A stretch of DNA of 64,000 nucleotides from Owenia fusiformis (taxonomy: Eukaryota; Annelida; Polychaeta; Sabellida; Oweniidae): contig CAIIXF020000012.1 in NCBI GenBank assembly GCA_903813345.2, positions 4,999,318 through 5,063,317 on the forward strand. Direction: 5' to 3'. The notes under the pieces were generated by a model. The model did not search any database. It was given only the letters and a program-made list of their open reading frames with translations, and was not told where the DNA came from. Positions 45,725 through 60,800 of this stretch are shown in pieces; position 1 is the first letter of the stretch, and every line of letters begins with the position of its first letter. Both the position numbers and the translations under genes were made by a program.

Positions 45725-47690
45725 AAACATTCTTGACAAAGGGCTTATTTTCCCACCCTGACGTCCATTACTCTCTTGTCGGCTTAACCCACGTAAAACC
45801 TGTTTAATTGCATCGTGACTTCCAGTCTGATGGTCATGAAATATTGTTGGATGGTAAGAAATTGAATAATGCACAAACAAACGAGAATATTATGGAACAT
45901 TTTTTTAAATAACAAATATCTGAAGATGTTTGTGAAAAGGTTTACACAAAAACTCCTCATATCCCGCCAAAATCGTTCAAGCCTTTAGTTGTGAACTGAG
46001 AGCTTTCCCCTAGCAATGTTCCCTGCCCACCCCTCTCCTCTGTAGCATTGCCTCCTTAACCAAATTACCCCCCCCCCCCCAAAAAAAAAAAAAATCCGTC
46101 CTTATTCTTAAGGCCCAGTAAACTTTTTAACAGCAACATTAAATTTGCCGATATCAGAATTTATCAGCAATAGGTAGGTACATTTCACAGGTCTGGATTT
46201 TGTCCGCCAAATTTTGCAGAAATTACACCGAAGCACATATTCCATGGAACGAAACGGAAAGACTATAAAAAACATGACACACGCGCGCATGTGTCCCTGT
46301 AAGTTAAAATCAATCAGATTATTTGTATATTTCGCGCATATGAATTAGTTGTTCCTGAGCACTTTTCAATAAAATCTAACCACAATAAACAAACCTGGTG
46401 GATATTACCCTTACTTCATTTTAGCAAAATGTAGGCTCAAACCCAAACTCCTGACAAATGCATGCGCTGGTATGTTAACAGATAAACCTCCACAAATATG
46501 AATTATACCTATGAAAGGGCATGCCATAAAATAAATCATACCTGATCTGATTCTGGGTGAAGAGTGCTGGATATTTGAAAAATACATATTAGGCCAGTCT
46601 ACAGCAACCATTTCGGGAAGTCAGAGGGCCACTTGTTAGACATAATTTTTCTGAAAGATAACTTTATTCAGCATCAGTTCACATAGTTCTGGGTCGTATT
46701 AGTTTGTGGACGAAGGATTCTGAGCCTTTTTACCCCCCTAGAATAATATTTGAGGGGGGTATTAGATTATCATTCTATAAAATCAATTAAATATTTCCCA
46801 TAGTACTGATTTTACGTAATATGTCACCTGTACAGTGGATCAGTGTATCCTGAAATAATAGAGAGATATGTTGATTGGTTTGGGAGAAAATATAATTTAT
46901 CAAAATAAAATTGATATTTTCGTTAATTTTTTAGTTTCACCAATCTTATCTTAATCTTATGATTGAGTACTATTTTGTATTTTTAATATGGCTTTGTTGA
47001 CCCCTACCCCTTAGAAATATGAGAAAGTGAAGGTGGCACAATTAGATCAGAAATTCTATAATGAGTACTAATACTCCTCCAAGTAGCATCAATTTTTATT
47101 TTGAGGGAAAATGTGATATTGGCCAAGGAAAATATCATATTGACTGAGAGCAATAGCCAGAGTGTTAATATGATAGTTCTCAAGGCGAATAAAATAAATA
47201 AAATTCATATTCCACCAAGACCATCAATAACCTATTTATTCCATAATGTTTTTCTGAAACATAAACTAATGCGACCCAGGAATATGTGAATTGATGCTAC
47301 ATAAAGTAATTATGTCTAACAATTAAGTGGCCCTTTGACTTCCCAAAATGGTTGCTGTAGATTGGACTAATATACATGCTTACATGCTATAACAAAAAAT
47401 GGTTATTCTATTATTAATTGCATCGTATCAATACCTTAATGATATACATAAACATGTTCATTCATATTTTTATTGTTTTGGCAAATACGTGCAAGAATCA
47501 AAAATGCAAATTGTAATCCAATAGAACTGTTCAAGTTGTAAAGGCAGTGTGTACAAAAAATATTACCTGTTGTCATCAACAGCACACAATTGATGGTGTA
47601 ATTAACAGTATAAAAATTCCTGACAAAGGGATTATTTTTCCACCCTGGCGTTCATTACTCTCTTGTCGCCATAACCCACGTAAAACCGGT
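45725..47690. other. Intergenic region with diverged duplicate of the foldback flanks
   Basis: 45730-45810 resembles 47610-47690 (TGACAAAGGG, ACTCTCTTGTCG, AACCCACGTAAAACC), and 42890-43065 resembles 47395-47605. A C12-A14 homopolymer junction lies at 46068-46095. No coding feature is supported. Confidence 0.6.
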
Positions 47691-47969
47691 TCTAATTATT
47701 CCAAACCCTGGGCATCAGAAATAATTAAATACGTCGCTCATGTCATCATGAATCAACGTACGTACGCTTATTCAAAAACAATCGTTCATTCCACGGGGAT
47801 GTATTGTTTCACGTTGTATTCATTATCAGAGCTTAATATTTCAAACATATCAGCACTATCCAAAGCATCAAACAATTGCCATTCATATTATTTTATACAT
47901 ACAGTATACAATAAAAAAAAGTAACTTAATGGGCATCATTTATTTACCTTTGCTTGTATATGAGCACAA

Positions 47970-47976
47970 TATAAAT
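47970..47976 (+). promoter_or_regulatory. Possible TATA box of gene C
   Basis: TATAAAT lies 53 bases before the ATG of gene C. If used, the 5' UTR would be only about 20-25 bases. An upstream promoter with a 5' intron is the alternative. Confidence 0.35.
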
Positions 47977-48022
47977 CGTTTACAGAATATGTTTTTATTT
48001 TACACGCAATATTTCGACGGAA

Positions 48023-48875
48023 ATGAATCTACTTTTAATCCTTGCTTTTCAGGTTCTCTTTGCAGTATATGGTAAGTAATGTTTTAGTAATGTTATCATA
48101 CATCTCTTTGAAACAAAATATTTGATAAAGTTTTAATTTTGTGAAATTTCCTCGTAAAGTTTTTATTTATCTTGGATTTATCCGATGTATTTGGTACCGT
48201 GGGAATTTAGATTAAAGGATAATGCTCAATGTTTAGGAAACGATTTTAAGCATATTGTGTAAAGCGTACACACGCATCCAGATAAAGCAAAATATATTTA
48301 TTGTGTTGAAACGCTCACTTTATTCAGTCGATATTACTATGAAAATTAAATTCAACTAATACCTTTTTGCAAGGATTTTACGATTTTGCAATCGAAAGTG
48401 CACAATTTTACCTGCATGGTCAACTTCTTGGCTTTCCTTATTATTTAATTGATAGTTTTGACACAACTGCCTTTACTCAAATGATATCAGTTGATTTCAA
48501 ATATCAGCTCATTTGTTACAAACTATAGTATACATTAAACTATTATTCTGTGTTTAAATTGGAAGTAATGTGACATATCATGCCTAATGTGTTGATATTT
48601 TGAATTAAATATTCATATTATCGTATGAACTGATCAAAACGAATTATTTAGTTTAATACCTTTGAGAAATACTCAGGAATGAGTAGATCTAAAAATATTC
48701 CGAAAGGGACACATTATCTTTATTTTGAATTATACAGCGTTTTAAATGACATATCTGATATGATTTTTCAATGGTTCCAGTTGTTGAATCAGGTCGTGGT
48801 CAAACATATGCTCCCTGCAAGAAAGTATGTAGGAAAATATCAAAGAAATGTGCTAAATCCTGTAAAATCGAACAG
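48023..48875 (+). CDS. Gene C exons 1-2: signal peptide and basic Cys segment
   Basis: Exon 1 (48023-48071) encodes MNLLLILAFQVLFAVY, a signal peptide, with donor GTAAGT. Exon 2 (48781-48875) encodes a Lys/Arg-rich segment with paired Cys (CKKVCRKISKKCAKSC). Phase 1, then 0. Confidence 0.78.
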
Positions 48876-51800
48876 GTAAGACTAATAAGAAATGCAAATA
48901 GGTTGTACAGACTAAGGACAATTCAGAAAATGGAACTGAATATGACAGAATTGTACATTGTAATAAATTAATTGTCTTGAATTTTTCAATAAAATCAATT
49001 CTATACATTTGATAGAGAATGCATAACAGATATTTATTAATCACGTCAAAATAATAGCGATGTATCATACATATATGGTTGGTGGAAATATGAACTCATT
49101 CCACAACGACAGTAATAAACAATGGCCGTAAATGTGGATGTTGAAATGAACTATTTTATATGTAGTGTTTCACAATCGGCGATGGATGCTGGAACGATTG
49201 CATGAGCAGTTTTGAACCATCGGAAGACTCCGTGCAGACGTGTATGAAGCGATGCCTGAGGCCCCCGGGTGGCCCACAAGGTACCTAAGCAAATCATTTG
49301 TTTGACACACTATGTACTAGTAGTACCACCATTGGTTATCAGATAAGCCAAACGTTGCGTGAACTATACAACATGCAGTATCACACATTACATGTAGCTC
49401 TAAAAATTCATTATGGATATACAGTATCACACATCACATGTAGCTCTAAAATTTCATTCAAAATCAAACTAAAACGTTCTTTTTACAACCAACTTAGTTC
49501 TTGATATTTACATTGTTTATGGCGTTGTAAATATCTTGATTTGAAATCGCATACCAAAATATAATGTATCACTCTGTACATGTATATGTAGAAGATTCTC
49601 CGGATTGTGAATGGAAGCCGTGGGGTCCTCTTGGGCTGTGCACACAATGCAATAAAGCATGTGTTAAATTCTGCTTGCGGACCCGTGAGCAGGTTCCACC
49701 GAAGAAAGGTGGTAAACCATGCGTGGGAAAGTCTACTGAGTACGTGGGGAGGAAATGTGACAACAAAGAATGTATATCAGGTAGTTTCCAATTGAGCATG
49801 AATTTGAAAGAAAATGAAATGTGAAGTCAATTTGTTCTTGTTAGTGTGTACTTTCTCTTTCCATATTGTTAGACACCGACGTCCCATGGAGACAAAAAAT
49901 GGTTTTATTAATACCGTACATGCACACATGTGCTATTAATGTGTAGTAGTGATAATATTCCCATGAATACTATTCGAGGATACGATGCTGGTCTTTGAAT
50001 TGTTAAATATTCTTATTCCAGAGAAAAGGATAAAAGCTGGTCACTGTCATGGTACCGGAGATGTTCACTACAGGAGTCTTGACAAGTTTAAGTATAATTT
50101 CCAAGGTGTCTGCAAATACACATTCATAAAAGATAACAATGGTATATTTCGTGTAAATGTGAAAAACAAACGATGGGGTTTGACTAAAACATCTGTCACC
50201 GTTTATGTGGAGATACATGTAAATGGTGACATCATCCGTCTGAATGGACCTGGTCTTGGAAATACAGTGGTTAGTATAATATATGAGCCTGGCCATACAG
50301 CCATAGGAAAACCGGTCTTATCACAAACATTCAATTTGTGCTACAGAGCTAAAAATGTGCCCACGATTAAGAGGAAAATGTGCTAAATTCAGATCCGACC
50401 TTTTGGTCTATATATGCAAGGAAAATTGTTAGGACATAAGCCACGGCTCATTTGAAAGGTTTCTTTGTGTTTTTTAAGATAAACAAAAAATCAGAATATT
50501 GAAAAAATCTGTGATAAGACCCCTTTTCTTGTGGCCTGGCTCATATGCGTAGGCTAAGGATTACTCTGACATTGAACATTTCAGAATACATTTTAAAGTC
50601 TTCAGTGGATGTTACATTTTGAATGGTTAACTTGAGGACTAGGCTCATTCACAATATGTATGTCATCTTTTCAAGATAAACGGTAATACCATAACGACTT
50701 TCCCATACAATGATGACTTTTATACCATCACGATCAACGGGAACGCCGCAGTATTCGATAGTGGACCGTTAGGACTCAGGGTTGTAGCGAAAAGCGTGTA
50801 CAAAACAAAACCTAATTTCACACCAGGATATATCAATGTACATGTGAAACTTCATCGGAAGTGGATGAATCAGGTACGAAATAGTGTTACACTACATCGT
50901 ATTAGTAATTTTGGAATTTCACATAACATCTACAATAATTTGAAAAATGTGAATTTGAACTATGTTTTCTGAAGTTGATAAATAGTCCTTTCCAATAAAT
51001 CGAATTCCTTTTTGTTAAGGTAGTTATGATGTCATATTTTGCAACAATGTCAACATTGTCAACACAATTAAGATTTTGAAAATTTTCTATATATTATCCC
51101 CTGTTTGATTGTTTTACTAGTAAGTATAACTAAAGTTCTAGATCTTTATAAACAGTCATATAATTTCTATTTTCTCGCATATTGCAACAATTAATTAGCC
51201 TTACATTTGATATAATCAATTCTTAGGTTGATGGGCTCTGCAAGAACTATGATGGCGATGACGAAAATGATTGCTCAGACAGTGCGGGAAATAGTCTTAT
51301 AGGCCAACCAAACAAAGGTTGGAAAATAGGTCAAGGATACAAGATTTTCGACCCGGAGGATCCAAGGTAATGTAGACATAGTTCAATACTTATAGCTCAA
51401 TCATAATCACACCGACTCATTTCACACAGATGTAATTTGTCCTTAAAACACGAATTATGACCATCTAATAATTTTCACTTATCATTGTCATTGATTAACG
51501 TGTACTATCTGAACAAGAATACAACTGACCATATACATGAGCAAAGGCGATATGAATATACATAAAAAATATAACGTATCATAATTACACTGTAGATGTG
51601 ATGATGGGGGATTTCAAGAGGATGACCCTGATACATGTGATCAAAGAACCAAAGCTACAGCAACATCATATTGTAACGGTCTGATGAATCCAAATGGCCC
51701 ATTTGCTAACTGCATCCAACCGTAAGTCAACGATCTTAATAGCTTGTATATGCCTTTAAGGAGAAAATCCACATTTTCACCTCCTTTGTGAAAAATAAGT

Positions 51801-54800
51801 TGACCAACATTTAAGTTTAAAATACCTTGTTCTATATTTTGCATATTGCAAATTTCCACAACAGGCCAGGTAGTATGTTCCATCTCTGTGTACATTGTTT
51901 GAAAACTATGATGTTAAACTACTTTTCTACAAGAATTATGCAAGCTCTCGATATAATATCGAGGTGACATGATATTACTTAATGGAAATGGAATTAAATG
52001 CTAAATAGTTGAGGTCACCTTTTTCAAAGCAGAATCAGATCTACACGGAGTGACAAAATTGCTAATAAAATATTGTACAATATCCTAGCTGCGAGTAGAA
52101 ATAATCTTGATTTACGTCATTAAAAATTCAAAATTCAGTCAAACTGATGTCATATTTAGAATCAACATGTAAAATTACATCTAGAAATATGGTTTTGAAA
52201 AGAGTTTATCAACTTTGAAAATTTAATTTTCTTTGAAAATGTGACTTCTAGGTCGGGGAGATTCCCCATAGCCCCCATGTTGGAAAATCACAAAAATGGA
52301 AATATCTTTTCTTGTGTTGGTCAGATAATATTTTCTTTTACTGGACGTATTTTAATTTGTATAACTATCAGATACATAAGGGTAATATGAAAAGTGAACC
52401 ACTAAAACTGATAAATATTCAAGTTTACGGGAATTTTGTAATACCCTGCCATGTTATTTCCCCCGAATCAGCCACCTGGTGGCGAAACTGGTAACTACAT
52501 ACTCGCATCTGAGTAATTGGCCTAAAATCAATTATTTCTTGTATCAAATACAGTATCTGACGAGAGATCCGAGATACTGTATAGATTGGCGAGGTTATTT
52601 AGGATTCAACGTGCAAAAATGAGAGAAAGGTATTTAAATTCCCCCAAATATTAATACATGCATTTTTGGAGATTTCTTGTAAATAGATATGACAAGGTAT
52701 GTTATGAGCAGAAAATATTCTAAAACTGAAACAACTCTTGTTAAGCTTGCTGCTAGATCTGATTCTTTCTTTAAGAATATCTGCATGTAAGGACTACACA
52801 CACGTTCTACCTGTTTCCTTGAATAATACAAAGTCTGTATTCTAAAAGTCTAATATCCATTGCAACAGAATGTCCAGAGATGAAATAACAACATGGATCC
52901 GCGACTGTATCATGGACTTTTGCGTTGACCCAGCAACTAAATGCGCCATCGCGGAAGCTTTTGCTACATCATGCATGGACTCGGGAATACCAATAGGATT
53001 TTGGAGAACTGAATGTCGTAAGTTGTTGAATAGATATCAGTTTTATAAACGTGCACTTTAAAAACAAAGCAAATATATTTAAAAAATGTAAACACGCCTA
53101 TGATAAAGTTTATAAAAAACATGAAAAGAAACATAATGTTATATGAGGAATATGTGTTTAATCCATCATTATGTATTGATAACACTAGGTCTAAATACTT
53201 TTATGCAATTTTTTCCTTCATTTGTCAATTTTTTTTGCCACGGTTTTACTAGACTAATGTGAGACTTTGACGTCATAAATTTCAGATGTTTTATCATATT
53301 TCATTCAATTATTAATATCAGTCACGTGCAGTTTGGATAGTGTGATTATGGTTATTATTGAAATTAGTACAATTTACAATAAATCATATATATATATTTC
53401 AAAAATAATTCTATATATATTCCAACAAATGATTTCAATATTATTGTGCATATATAGCCATACCTGTGTATACTTTTAAGTTTCTACATTATTAATTTAT
53501 ATATTACCATTTTATTCTCAAAGCATTGCAATGCGGTGAAAATGAACACTACCTTCCCAACGGACCGGGTTGTGAGCAACATTGCCCAGAATTTGGACAA
53601 ACTTGGTGTGAAGCTCCTCCTACGGAGGGTTGTTTCTGTAAACAGGGATATGTGAGATGTAAACAAAAATGCATTCGCCCAAAAATAGGTAAATTACTAC
53701 AAAAATGATTATTCATTAGAAAAACGGAGTATTGTACTTGTTGAATTGATAATATACTAGCAATATGTAGCTAAAAATGCGTGATAGTAATTGATGAGTT
53801 CAAAATCCTTGTTTTATAAAATATGAAACCTTTGATGTATTTCAAAGCGTTTAGATAGATAAAAATGCTGAGTGGTAAACAAATAAGTGATTAAAAGAGC
53901 GATACATTTAACAACGAACAATCAGCATTTATAGATTAATTACATAGTTTGTTTCATTGTAATTAATGTTTAGTTAATTCTCTATCTAAAAAATATAATA
54001 CATGCTAGTTTTCAGATGGTATGTGTACATGTTTTATTCCATAGTATATTTAGACAATGAAAGAACTTGAATTGAAAGTACCTGATTAATATCAATTTGC
54101 CTGTCGATTAAAATCACATCAGATCAAATTAATTATAAAAGGTGAAAAACCTTCTATTCTACAACTGTATGATAAAGTATTTGAATACCTTTTGAAATCA
54201 TACAAACAATTAAAATATAGAGAAAATACATGTATACATATACGTAAAATACTTCAGAGTGTTTGACTAAGTGATCCACAACTCGTAAGAAAGGCCATGA
54301 TGAATACTTATTCGACTGTGTATGAGTGTACATAATACTATATTATACCCCATTTTATTTTTATTTTGTTTGACAGATTATTGTCCAGAGACATCAGACA
54401 GTAGATATGGAGGTGATCCACCGAGGGCATGCTGTGTAAATAGTATTTGGTACTGGCCTTCTTCATGGAATACCTACATCTCTCAGCCTATGCCTCAAGG
54501 AGAGCCAACCTATGGAGCGTGTCCCGAAGGAGAAACGTTTAAAGTGTATGGTTATAAATCATGTGGATGTTCTCCAAAAACAGGTACCAGTACTTAGATA
54601 ATATTAATAAATGTATATAAGTCAACGATCCTAACGATCATAATGCAGAAAATTCAACGTCGTTATACAGAGTGCCCCAAAAGTATGCCCCTTTAGGTAT
54701 GCCCCATATACCAATGTCTTCATAACATGTCATCATTTCAAAGCTTATCCAAAGTTACATTTATTTTTCAAGTATCATGGTTCAACTCACAAATGGTAAA

Positions 54801-57800
54801 AAGTATGTAGGCATTTCAAAACTTAGTGTTTGGCCAAAAATATAGTTCATTTTAGTATCCTGGAAACAGGCCTGAACTGAATATATCACGTTCTCAACTT
54901 TTCAGTTACATTCTCAACTAACCCCCTTAAGGTCTGTAATATGTCATTTATACCTTAGGCCTAAGGTCAGTGTATTGAAATTTTCAATGATAAGACCTTA
55001 GGCCTAAGGTCATGTATATGACTAAACCATTCATTATTGAGACCTTAGGCCTAAGGTCATGTAAACGGTATAAACACGTATATCGACGAGACCTTAGGCC
55101 TAAGGTCGGGTGTATAAGGAAACCATTCATCGATGAGACCTAAGGTAAACGGTATATACACGTATATCGACGAGACCTTAGGCCTAAGGTCTGGTGTATA
55201 AGGAAACCATTCATTGATGAGACCTAACGTCATGTAAATCACGAAACGGAATATTGACGAGACCTTTGGCCTAAGGTCAAGTGTATTAGGAAACCTTTAA
55301 TGACACCAGTTCTAAACAGTTCTAAAAAGAGGAAGTTGAGGGTAGATACTCCAAAAAAACTCTTCTAGAATGCCTTAAAAGGTTTTATGAGGATTACAAA
55401 ATGTCAAGTTCCTGTTTGAAGCACGTTTAAGGTCATATATGGAAAGCATTGCTGCCGTTAACAAGGCTTAGGGAAACACATCGACTATTATTTTTGTGTA
55501 AAACTGGCCAAACATTAAAATCTTGAAAATCCTTTAACTTTTTTCCATTTGTGAGTTAAATTGTGGTACTTGACAGATCAATGTTGGATGAGCTTTAAAA
55601 TGATATAAGGCACAAACAATGAAGACATTGGTATATGTCTGCCTAGTGGATCCCCAAAACTTTCGGAACATCCTGTAAGAAACAGCCACTGGATTACTTT
55701 TATATTTCATTGTTTGTTTGTTTTTTTGTTTTTTTATTCAAGTAATAATTTAATAAAATTCAAGTACAAGCTTCATTAAATACAAGTAGTTCTTTCATAT
55801 AGATATATGTACTATGTATATAAATCATTTTTAAATAGTAATAATAACAAAAAATTATTACATGATCTTACTGACTCCATTCACACCCATTCATTACATT
55901 CGTGCATGCATTCATTCACCCACTATTCATACATTGACTATGACACAAATTTGTAAAATAAGAATTTATTTGTGTATTCATAAAAGTCTATATAAAGCAT
56001 GTATGTCTACACCCTTTTGATCAAGCAGCTTAACACCGTTCAAATATATTCTCAGATAATTGGTAAATTTGAAAAAGTAAGGTAATTCATTTTCTAAAAA
56101 AGATTTGTATATGACATATTTCATAATTAGTATGCACAGATTTAGTTCTGCACCTTTTTCTCTATTCCCGATAATACCTAATAAAATATCATTTTCAGTT
56201 AGATTTAATTCTTTATTTAGTTTTAGTTTCCACCATTCAATAAATTGCTTCCATATCTCTTTTGTCATTCTACACTTCACCAGCATGTGCTCCATGGTAT
56301 GAGTATCATCACACCATGGACATTTGTCTGTCTGTGAAATGTTCATCATTTTTAATTTACGGTTGCACGCTAGTGTATTCGTAAGTATTTTGTACTGAAA
56401 GCTCCACATTTTAGTTTCATATGTAACCTTTTTTGCAAGTGTATAATAGTATCTCATGTCATTTTCATTTACATTGTTATTTTGTATCCACTTTGTTAGT
56501 GTTGTGGGTTTCTCGATTTCTTTTCAAGGATTTTGTTGTAAATAGCTTTACACGACAATTGACTAGGGTTAGAAACATTTTTCTTTGAAGGGTTGTTTTT
56601 CAATATGCTATTTTTAAGAGTTTCCCATTTTTGGGAATATCACTGAGTATGCTGGCATACTTTAAAAAGTCTATAGGAATGTTGAATTTTCGTTCTAGGA
56701 TGTCATAAATTGTTGCAATACCTGCTTGATGCCATGTTTTATAGTACACCATTTTATTATTGACTAAAATGTTTTTATTATTCCATATAACTTCATATTT
56801 AACATCATTCCAATTATTGACATCATGATGGGTTACTTCAGCCCCATGTAATTCTCTTGTCGCAATTTTCTTTATCAATATTATCAATTGTTGGAATTTC
56901 ATTTTGAAAAAATATGTTTGAATATTTACCATCCGGGTCATTATTCTTTTTACTATATAAATCTTTGTAAAATGATTCTTCTGTTTGTAATACTTGTTTG
57001 GGGTCATTAACTAAAACATCTCTTTTATCATGAATAGAATTTATCACTTTATTGGAGTAATTATGCTTTTCTAAATTTAGAAAGTATTTGCTTGATCGTT
57101 CACCATACTCACACCACCGTGCTTTGGATCTCATTATACTACTTTGTGTTTTTCTATCCTGTATTAATTCTACTTTAAGTTTGCATGTATTATATTTGTT
57201 AACAGTTTCAATATTATTATTTCGGTCAAGTGCTACATGAGCTTCGTTTAGGTCTTTCAGTGCTGTTTCCTCTTCCAGTTTATGTTCCTTTGCCTTTGTC
57301 TTACAATATCTCTTACAGACTGATCTGATATCCATTTTAATAATATCCCATTTTAACCCCAGATCTTGAGTATGTTTGTGTTTTTCCTTAGAATTTTTAA
57401 TCTCCTCTCGTATTAACTTTTTATATTCCACATCATTATCCCACAATGAATTATATTTCATTGTTACTTTAGGTTTTTAACAGTTAATACACTTTTTTAA
57501 TTATCCTTATAAATTTGTAATTGTAGGTAATTAACACAATCAATTTATTCAGACGCAAATACTGTTTCGTTACTATTAGCGAGGCCTAACGGGGAGAGTC
57601 ACTTGCACATTCTTTTTCAGTTTTCAATTTGTTCAACTCACATTTTTTATTTTGAGAATTAGAGCTACTAGCAAATTGATAATTATCATCGATAAACTCC
57701 GAAAATATTTTCGTCTGCAATAAGTTTATTTGCACATTAAAGTGCATAATTAACAACATATCATTTTAATTGATTACATAATAGTAATTGTTAAATAATG

Positions 57801-60800
57801 CAAGTTGGGCATAAACTAATAAAGTCCACAAAAATAGATTTCATAACTTTAATCTGGGATATTCACTATCAAGTTCATTTCATCAAGAATGCCAATGGCG
57901 TCGTTGGTCCGAATGGTCCAATTGGGAATGCGACGAGTGTCCCCCAAGTCCGAAATGCGGAAGCGGTTTGGACGTCAAGGTTACGTGTAGGAGAAGTCGA
58001 ACGCGTCAGCAGGATCAAGCAACGTGTTCACCACCACTGAAAATTGAAAATGAGCATGCCAAGAGAACAATGCAGTGTAGCTACACTATTTCACCATGTA
58101 ATTATTCTAATTTTTATTCCTTCTTAAATGCTAACACTATCGCACGGATTGAAATAAATGAATAAAGAACATTGTTATATTTTATTTACTTGGCAATTAT
58201 TGTAGAATTGTGTACTTCAAATAAAATGAGATATGCGGTTAGTGACTGGTGTTTGAAAAAAGTGTATGTCCGTTGATTGATAATAACTGCTAAAAAACTT
58301 AGACCTTACAATAAACCTTACATATTTTATTTCGAAAAGGTATATTAGCATTGATAAAAAAGTATAAAATTGAATAGCAACGTGTAAACGATAGACGATC
58401 AACAGGCTAAACAATAGATCATTGAAAATATAATAGTCATATTAAGCCGATAATGACCTGCAATAAGTTAATTCTTGCATTGTAATAATTTTAGGCCTAT
58501 ACAATACAATACAATGCAATACAATCACTATGTTTTCATCCATTCAAAATAGCATGTCGAAATTACAATGAACACTATCATGTATGCAAAGACACGCTAA
58601 AAACTTACCAATTCACATCACTCTGCTGAACAGGTGAATGTAGTCCAATCTACAATGTAATGGATAACGTTTTGGGAAAGCCATATAATAATTTTAACCT
58701 TATTCACCCACCTTAATAGCTCTATGTCCACATTTCTAGGTTGTACCTGGACCCCATGGAGTCCACCTCGATATGGGCAGTGTAGCAAAAACTGCGGAGG
58801 GGGAACCAGGATAGCAACGACTACCAGGGGAAAAATATTTAGCAACACGGGAAATTCACCCACTTGTGATGGTCCTTCAATTGATCGTCGTTCTGTCCAG
58901 TGCAATACTCCACTGTGTATGAAATGTTTACAATATCGTATACAATTTGTGTATTCTTTGATATTTTATTATTGTTCCGCTTATCAGGAAAAAGAGGCCC
59001 GACAAATATGATAAGTCATAAACATATTTTCAAATTCCTTTAATTTGAAGAAGAAAGGATGATTGATTTGCTTACTCGTACCAGAGGATCAATATAGAAT
59101 ATAATGAATTACACTACTCGTTATGTCTATGTCTCTTCAGGCTGCGCATGGGCATCATGGGGTCCACCACAATATGGCCAGTGTAGCAAGACATGTGGAG
59201 GGGGAATCATGTATTCGACACGCTATAGAACAAAAACATTTGGCAATACAGGAAATTCACAGACTTGCGATGGCCTCTCAGTGGATCGTCGTTCTGTCTC
59301 ATGCAATAATTGCCGTATGTAGTGTTTGCAAGACAATAATCTGTATCAATAATAGTTGATCTTCGTAGATTCTGTAGTTTTCCAAGTAGTATTTTGTTTT
59401 GGATGTTATTCAATAAGAACATTAATTCATAGTTTCCATTATATCAACTCCAAAGTCAGTTTAAACTTTATCTAACAAGCAAGTAAAGTGTCGATACGTC
59501 ATGGCACGTCATGTCATGCGAAGAGAGCGTTTTACATGATAAAACAGTTGTGCATTTCTGTTTATAAACCAAATTCTCTAATCTTTATGTATAATATTTT
59601 TAAAGCGTGTATACCGTGGGGACCATGGACAGACTGGAATTGTACCGAATGTGTACACGTAAATGAATCACAACCATATGACGAGATCCAAGATCCTGAT
59701 AATGGCCACGATCCTGATAATGGGTATGATCCAGATAATGGGAATGAACATTCCAAATGCTTTAAGGGTACAAGAACATGCAAAAGAACAAGAGAATGCC
59801 CTCCGTGTACATTTCCACCACTCCCATGTCCGGAGCCAACATCAGAGACGAAAATTGAACCTTGCTGTATGGGTATGTAGAAGAATCATGTCAATCTTCA
59901 AAGGATCAATGATTCAGATTTTAATTCTAGAAATGATAGAGATATTCTAATAAAAAGTATTGAACAACTATAATTACTCAACCATTTAAAAGTCATGCTA
60001 GAGTAGACTCGCCACTCATATTTAAGTAATATTATTCTACCTTTAGTGGTATATAAAGATGACAAATGGAACTTACCATTGGCTACTAAGTCTATACAGA
60101 ACTAACTAACTACATACACTGTTCGTTTTTAAATATTGGATATTTCATGTATAACACTTCATGGTCGTTTGATTGCTCATTCTAGGAAAACCGTTTTTAA
60201 AGTACACTCCAAATAGGAATAAATTTGTAACCAAACGTTTTATATCACTTGCAAGATTAGCTTTGCTATCTTTGGTACAGAAATCTTGTCTCTTATTCCA
60301 ATAGTACAAATGTATTTCATCAGTGCTGCTCAATTGTATATTTTTTTATCAGGGGCATCCTTCAGATATCTACTGACAATATAATGCATTTTATCCATAA
60401 TATCGAAGGAGCTCTCTCAATACCCGGATCATAACGCTTCATTTCAAAAGGATGTGTCCGAGTATATGCCCTTTTGGTCCCTCAGTCAAATGTATGTGAA
60501 ATATGGTTTTTATTACTGTCCTAGTTATAATTGATAAGTTATAATTTACTTTTTCATGAGTTTTGATGCATAATAAGCCCCCTGCTGAGAGTCAGAATAA
60601 GTAGCCTAACAAAACAAAAAATAGTCATTATCATAGAAAAAAACACCAATAGCAACATGTATGACATACAAAGAAGAAATAACTTAAGACACATGAAGAA
60701 TTAAAAAGAAAATCATATTTTTGAAGTATATTTAAGGATTAAATTATTTTTCAAATTTTTGAATTTCCTGCCAGTTTAATTTGAAGGGAGGAAAACAAGA

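Noticed and set aside
46068-46095. C-run followed by A-run as a possible retroposon tail
   Set aside because: No retroposon body or target duplication could be found beside it; a simple homopolymer junction, possibly a sequencing artefact.
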